NCBI GenBank assembly: GCA_030743915.1
Contig: JASLRP010000578.1
Span: forward strand, 1-5,797
Length of the DNA: 5,797 nucleotides
DNA from: SAR202 cluster bacterium
GTDB lineage: Bacteria; Chloroflexota; Dehalococcoidia; Lucifugimonadales; UBA1123
Direction of reading: 5' to 3'
Under the pieces are notes generated by a model that made no database searches, was not told the origin of the DNA, and saw nothing but the letters and a program-made list of their open reading frames with translations. The position numbers were made by a program, and so were the translations under genes. Positions 1 through 5,797 of the stretch are shown here, piece after piece; within the stretch, counting starts at the first letter, position 1, and each line of letters opens with the position of its first letter.

Positions 1-723
1 CCCGACGAGGTAAAAGGCATCTACCTCCACATCCACGGCGGAGGGTGGGTCATAGGCAGAGCGCACCATCAGGACATGCGCCTCGAAGAAATCGCCAATG
101 AGTGTTCAGCCGCCGTCGTCAGCGTGGACTACCGCCTGGCCCCCGAACATCCATACCCCGCCGGCCCCGACGATTGCGAGGCCGCTGCGGTGTGGTTGAT
201 CGAGAACGCCAAGTCCGAATTCGGAGCCGACAACATCGTCATCGGCGGCGAGTCCGCCGGCGGGCATCTGTCAATGTCCACAATGCTGAGAATGCGAGAC
301 AAACACGGCTACACAGGATTCGCCGGCGCGAACCTTGTGTACGGAGCTTACGACCTGTCCATGACGCCCAGCCAGGCCAACTGGGGAGAGCGAGTCCTGG
401 TGCTAAGCACGCCGATCGTGGCATGGTTTTACGACCATTTCGTGCCCGAGAACCTCCGCCGACACCCTGACGTGTCCCCGATCTACGCCGACCTCACCGG
501 AATGCCGCCAGCGCTATTCACCATCGGCACCCTCGACCCGCTCCTGGACGACACTCTGTTCATGCACGCTCGGTGGGGAACTGCCGGTATCCAATCCGAA
601 CTGGAAGTCTATCCAGGGGCCGTCCACGGCTTCAACGGCTTCCCCACCGAGCAGGCCGAGCAGGCAAACACGAAGATCAACGAATTCATCGCGTCAACGT
701 TCAACGGCCACTCCACCGATTGA
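1..723 (+). CDS. Alpha/beta hydrolase, hormone-sensitive lipase family (family IV esterase), 5' partial
   Basis: This is a serine esterase of the HSL-like fold (Abhydrolase_3), expected to cleave short acyl esters in the cytoplasm. The reading frame is already open at base 1 and 240 residues are visible. Family members usually run about 300-320 residues, so roughly 60-80 N-terminal residues lie outside the window. Seen, counting from base 1: the oxyanion-hole motif HGGG at residues 12-15, the family signature YRLAPEHPYPAG near residues 43-54, the nucleophile elbow GESAGG with Ser85, the acid in LDPLLDD (Asp179), and the base in VHGF (His209). The full triad is therefore present. The elbow has Glu where GDSAGG is more usual, a common variant. 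The ATG at 76 is internal, because HGGG lies upstream of it. It is followed after 55 nt by another hydrolase gene on the same strand, consistent with an operon. The substrate is unknown. Confidence 0.93.
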   Translation, partial: PDEVKGIYLHIHGGGWVIGRAHHQDMRLEEIANECSAAVVSVDYRLAPEHPYPAGPDDCEAAAVWLIENAKSEFGADNIVIGGESAGGHLSMSTMLRMRDKHGYTGFAGANLVYGAYDLSMTPSQANWGERVLVLSTPIVAWFYDHFVPENLRRHPDVSPIYADLTGMPPALFTIGTLDPLLDDTLFMHARWGTAGIQSELEVYPGAVHGFNGFPTEQAEQANTKINEFIASTFNGHSTD

Positions 724-765
724 CTCCGATTCATCAGACAAATACACTCCCACCATCCAAACATC

Positions 766-770
766 AGGAG
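766..770 (+). promoter_or_regulatory. Ribosome binding site of the second hydrolase
   Basis: AGGAG ends 8 nt before the ATG at 779, a standard Shine-Dalgarno position, and supports that start. The rest of the 724-778 gap shows no hairpin or promoter that I can support, which fits read-through from the upstream gene. Confidence 0.75.
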
Positions 771-778
771 ACGACCCC

Positions 779-1633
779 ATGACCTCCAACCAACCCGCAT
801 CAAAGAACATAACAGTCAACGGCGTCAACCTCCGATACCTCGACTACGGAAACGAAGACAAAACGCCCCTGGTCTGCCTCCACGGACACACCGGGCAGGC
901 CCACATCTGGGACGAATTCGCAGATGTGATGTCCGATCAGTACCATGTCCTGGCCGTTGACCAGCGAGGCCACGGCCTCAGCGCTCACGCCGGCGATGGC
1001 TACGCCAGAGACCGATTCGTCGAGGACCTGGCGGCCTTTGTGGACGCTCTCGAACTCAAGACATTCGTCCTTGTTGGGCTGTCGATGGGCGGCTGGCACT
1101 CCCTGCTCTACACCGCCAATAATCAGGAACGCGTCGAGCGCATCGTAATCGTAGACATCGGACCAGAGCCTTCCGAAGCATCCAATGACGCTCCGGCCCG
1201 TCCTCCAACACCTATGGAGTTCGACTCCGTCCAGGCGTCCTACGAATGGATGCGCCAGGGCAATCCCTGGGCTTCCGATGATCGCCTCCTCCAGGATGCA
1301 CAGGACAAACTCCGACAACTCGACTCCGGGAAGTGGACCTGGAGAGCGGACGCCGAACTCTTCAACTCGCCCCTGATCGACATGACCGATCCCGGCCTCA
1401 TTGGCCGCTACTGGGACGCCATCGACACCATCACATGCCCGATACTCGAAGTCCGGGGCGCCGCCAGTCCGCTGGTCTCCGACGAAATCCTGGACAGCAT
1501 GAAGTATCGAGGCCACGATCTCACATCAGTGGACGTCGCCGACGCGGGCCACGTAGTAACCGTCGATAAACCCCAAGAGTTCATCAACGCCGTGAGCGCA
1601 TATCTCGGCGTTGAAACCGCCCAGACAGCCTGA
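779..1633 (+). CDS. Alpha/beta hydrolase (Abhydrolase_1 / MhpC-like)
   Basis: A 284-residue cytoplasmic alpha/beta hydrolase of full family length, starting at an ATG with a good ribosome binding site. Seen: the oxyanion-region motif HGHTG (35-39), VDQRGHGLS (60-68) after strand 4, the nucleophile elbow GLSMGG with Ser102, the family motif VDIGPE (125-130) after strand 6, a cap region rich in Trp (W157, W164, W186, W188), and the catalytic base in DAGHVV (His258). Odd point: at the usual acid position after strand 7 the sequence reads RGAASPLVS (226-234), with Pro231 where relatives I recall have Asp (RGAxSD). Asp126 or Asp234 could supply the acid instead. The family includes esterases, C-C hydrolases, lactonases and dehalogenases, and the sequence does not settle which applies. 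It sits between an esterase and a CoA-ester lyase, suggesting a step in the same degradation route. No signal peptide is seen. Confidence 0.92.
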   Translation: MTSNQPASKNITVNGVNLRYLDYGNEDKTPLVCLHGHTGQAHIWDEFADVMSDQYHVLAVDQRGHGLSAHAGDGYARDRFVEDLAAFVDALELKTFVLVGLSMGGWHSLLYTANNQERVERIVIVDIGPEPSEASNDAPARPPTPMEFDSVQASYEWMRQGNPWASDDRLLQDAQDKLRQLDSGKWTWRADAELFNSPLIDMTDPGLIGRYWDAIDTITCPILEVRGAASPLVSDEILDSMKYRGHDLTSVDVADAGHVVTVDKPQEFINAVSAYLGVETAQTA

Positions 1634-1639
1634 GTGCCC

Positions 1640-1663
1640 GACACCCGATAACATGACACCCGA
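1640..1663 (+). repeat. 9-bp direct repeat in the gap before the lyase gene
   Basis: GACACCCGA occurs at 1640-1648 and again at 1655-1663, a period of 15 nt. The second copy runs into the ribosome binding site of the next gene. It could be chance or a small duplication. No function is assigned. Confidence 0.5.
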
Positions 1664-1666
1664 GGA
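1662..1666 (+). promoter_or_regulatory. Ribosome binding site of the CitE-like lyase
   Basis: GAGGA ends 6 nt before the ATG at 1673 and fixes that start. An upstream ATG at 1653 is out of frame. The 39-nt gap after the previous stop has no visible terminator, supporting co-transcription. Confidence 0.75.
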
Positions 1667-1672
1667 ACCTTC

Positions 1673-2551
1673 ATGACAATCCTGAGAAGTCTACTGTTCG
1701 TCCCTGGCAACACGCCCCGCATGCTCGACCGGGCGGTGGCCCTGAAGCCCGACGCCTTCATCCTGGACCTTGAAGACTCCGTCCCCATCGACGAGAAATC
1801 CAACGCCAGAGCGGTCACAGCCTCATACCTGGAGCAGTTCGCCGCCACAGGCCAGCCCGTCATCCCCCGAGTCAACTCCCTGGACACCGGGATACTGGAA
1901 GACGACCTGGAAGCAGTGGTCGGCCCTCACATATTCGGGGTTTCGGTCGGCAAGATCGACACGCCAGCCCACGTCGCGGAGGTCAGCAAGATACTGCAAC
2001 GCCTTGAGGTCAGGTCGGGACTCCCAATAGGCGCCACCAAACTGGTCCCGTGGATCGAGTCCGCCAGCGCCATCGTTCATGTATTCGACATCTGTCGCTC
2101 CTCCAGCCGAATCGTAGGCGTCTCCCTGGGCGCAGAAGACTTCACAAATGACATGGAAATCGAACGGCGCGACGACGACCGAGAACTGGCCTACGCCCGC
2201 AGCGCCATATCTGTCGCTGCCCGCGCCGCCGGAGTCCTCGCCCTGGACACACCCTACTTCGCTTTCCGCGACCCTGACGGTCTGCGGGAGAACTCCCAGA
2301 CATCCCGAGGCAACGGCTTTAGAGGCAGGTTCGCAATCCACCCAGCCCAACTGGATGTCATCAACGAGGTATATTCCCCTTCCGCAGACGAGATTCAGCA
2401 CGCCCGGGCCGTGATAACCGCCTTCGACGAAGCCGCCGCCCAGGGCAGGGGTTCCACTTCCCTTGATGGCAAGGTCGTGGACGTGCCCGTAGTCAAACGC
2501 GCTCAGGCCCTTTTGGAACTTGCCGAGTCGATGGGCGTCTCCACCGAATAG
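1673..2551 (+). CDS. CitE-like CoA-ester lyase (HpcH/HpaI aldolase/citrate lyase beta-subunit family)
   Basis: A 292-residue TIM-barrel lyase of the size usual for stand-alone CitE-like proteins. Relatives cleave or form a C-C bond in acyl-CoA esters such as malyl-, citramalyl- or citryl-CoA, using Mg2+. Seen: RSLLFVPGN (5-13), DLEDSVP (32-38), PRVNS with Arg66, VPWIES with Glu129, LGAEDFTND with Asp156, and GRFAIHPAQ (218-226) near the C-terminal lid. By family knowledge, Arg66 binds the acyl carboxylate, and Glu129 and Asp156 hold the metal, so the active site looks intact. No partner genes for a citrate lyase complex (citD, citF, citG) are present, which argues against true citrate lyase and for a stand-alone malyl/citramalyl-CoA-type lyase or a thioesterase-like variant. 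The gene name citE is therefore not assigned. It is the last gene of the apparent three-gene operon and is followed by a palindromic intergenic region. Family certain; substrate unknown. Confidence 0.94.
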   Translation: MTILRSLLFVPGNTPRMLDRAVALKPDAFILDLEDSVPIDEKSNARAVTASYLEQFAATGQPVIPRVNSLDTGILEDDLEAVVGPHIFGVSVGKIDTPAHVAEVSKILQRLEVRSGLPIGATKLVPWIESASAIVHVFDICRSSSRIVGVSLGAEDFTNDMEIERRDDDRELAYARSAISVAARAAGVLALDTPYFAFRDPDGLRENSQTSRGNGFRGRFAIHPAQLDVINEVYSPSADEIQHARAVITAFDEAAAQGRGSTSLDGKVVDVPVVKRAQALLELAESMGVSTE

Positions 2552-2564
2552 TCGGTTGCGATTG

Positions 2565-2585
2565 CGGAATTGGCAGCCAATTCCG
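2565..2585. promoter_or_regulatory. 21-nt palindrome: possible operator, or hairpin after the lyase gene
   Basis: The arms CGGAATTGGC (2565-2574) and GCCAATTCCG (2576-2585) are perfect reverse complements around one central A. The site begins 13 nt after the stop of the lyase gene. A further direct copy of the core AATTGG lies at 2604-2609 within CGCAATTGG. As RNA it would form a stem of about 9 bp with a tight 3-nt loop, but no T-run follows on either strand, so a standard intrinsic terminator is not supported. Two-fold symmetry upstream of the kinase gene fits an operator for a dimeric regulator (inference). Confidence 0.5.
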
Positions 2586-2643
2586 TAGCTGACCTCTAGT
2601 CGCAATTGGTGGCATCACGGACGTTCCGGAAACCGTTTCAGAA

Positions 2644-2649
2644 TATACT
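2644..2649 (+). promoter_or_regulatory. Possible -10 box for the sensor kinase gene
   Basis: TATACT matches the sigma-70 type -10 consensus at five of six bases. No convincing -35 box sits 16-18 nt upstream (the bases there read ACGTTC). A nearby palindrome, TTCCGGAA at 2624-2631, lies in the spacer and -35 area. If used, transcription would begin near 2656, at or just before the earliest possible TTG start, which favours a later start for the kinase. Confidence 0.25.
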
Positions 2650-2696
2650 CCATCTAGTTGGTGGTAGTCTCCTCAGAGTCACAACCGTGTGCTCGC

Positions 2697-5642
<2,946 letters not shown>

Positions 5643-5670
5643 ACGAGCAATCTGACGACTTGGTTCGCCA

Positions 5671-5682
5671 CCTGCAAGCAGG
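5671..5682. repeat. Short inverted repeat after the kinase gene
   Basis: CCTGC and GCAGG flank AA, starting 28 nt past the kinase stop. The practical stem is only 4-5 bp and no T-run follows, so this is a weak candidate for ending the kinase transcript. No better + strand terminator is visible in the 155 bases to the window edge. Confidence 0.25.
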
Positions 5683-5700
5683 CCAGCAACACTTCGGGAA

Positions 5701-5733
5701 CACAAAACGACCCCATCCACAATGGACAGGGTC
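5701..5733 (-). terminator. Probable intrinsic terminator for a convergent - strand gene
   Basis: Read on the - strand, GACCCTGTCC (5733-5724) pairs with GGATGGGGTC (5718-5709) around the 5-nt loop ATTGT. In RNA this is a continuous 10-bp stem with two G-U wobbles, followed directly by GTTTTGTG (5708-5701). On the + strand the two wobbles become A-C mismatches and no T-run follows, so the signal points leftward only. This suggests a gene transcribed toward the kinase from beyond the right edge. Confidence 0.5.
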
Positions 5734-5749
5734 CCCAGATTAGTCAATA

Positions 5750-5797
5750 TCATCCAACGATCAAAATCACGGTCTGGCGCAGGCCGCCTGATGTTCC
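5750..5797 (-). CDS. Possible C-terminal tail of a convergent gene (3' end only)
   Basis: On the - strand, one frame entering from the right edge reads 15 codons ending ...LRQTVILIVG and then stops with TGA at 5752-5750, 16 nt before the terminator-like hairpin. A stop so placed is what a convergent gene would show. The tail is too short to recognise, the other two frames are not excluded, and the call rests mainly on the terminator. No function can be given. Confidence 0.2.
   Translation of the reverse strand, partial: GTSGGLRQTVILIVG

Noticed and set aside
800..1516. A 238-codon open frame on the - strand opposite the second hydrolase
   Set aside because: The same effect of codon bias in a GC-rich gene. 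The + strand protein has a complete fold signature and a ribosome binding site.
2565..2585. Rho-independent terminator of the lyase operon
   Set aside because: The stem is strong, but the bases after it (TAGCTGACC) contain no T-run, and there is none on the other strand either. It is kept as a palindrome only.
1823..2605. A 260-codon open frame on the - strand opposite the lyase gene
   Set aside because: It overlaps a gene with an unmistakable family and intact motifs. The opposite frame is open because of codon bias, and its translation shows no recognisable domain.
5643..5797. tRNA, small RNA or attachment site after the kinase
   Set aside because: No cloverleaf, CCA end or T-loop motif, and no repeat matching elsewhere in the window, was found.

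Overview
The window reads as a piece of a GC-rich (roughly 55-60% by eye) bacterial chromosome. It is densely coded, with all four clear genes on the + strand. No phage, transposon, CRISPR, tRNA or rRNA signal was seen. The gene styles (a family IV esterase, a GLSMGG hydrolase with a VDIGPE motif, a CitE-like lyase of about 290 residues, and a hybrid kinase with an HDFNN box) resemble those of environmental Chloroflexota such as the Dehalococcoidia/SAR202 lineage. That placement is an impression from family style and is held at low to moderate confidence.

Layout. Positions 1-723 hold the 3' part of an alpha/beta hydrolase of the hormone-sensitive lipase (HSL) family, whose start lies before the window. 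After a 55-nt gap with a clear ribosome binding site, 779-1633 encodes a second, unrelated alpha/beta hydrolase. After a 39-nt gap, again with a good ribosome binding site, 1673-2551 encodes a HpcH/HpaI-type (CitE-like) CoA-ester lyase. These three look like one catabolic operon: two ester- or amide-cleaving enzymes followed by a carbon-carbon lyase acting on an acyl-CoA. The substrate cannot be read from the sequence.

Positions 2552-2696 are a non-coding control region. It has a 21-nt near-perfect palindrome, a third copy of its half-site, and a possible -10 box. From about 2697 (start uncertain, anywhere from 2658 to 2751) to 5642 lies a large membrane-bound hybrid sensor histidine kinase: transmembrane segment, Cache-like outer sensor, transmembrane segment, HAMP, GAF, HisKA, HATPase, receiver. 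It has no partner regulator in the window, and a link to the upstream operon is only suggested by adjacency.

Positions 5643-5797 have no + strand gene. On the - strand this stretch carries a hairpin followed by a T-rich run that looks like an intrinsic terminator for a convergent gene entering from the right. A short open tail (5750-5797) could be that gene's last codons.

Overall the window is mostly ordinary metabolism plus signalling. I did not find convincing evidence of a new kind of system. The best leads are the palindromic control region, the hydrolase with a proline where its catalytic acid is expected, and the convergent terminator.
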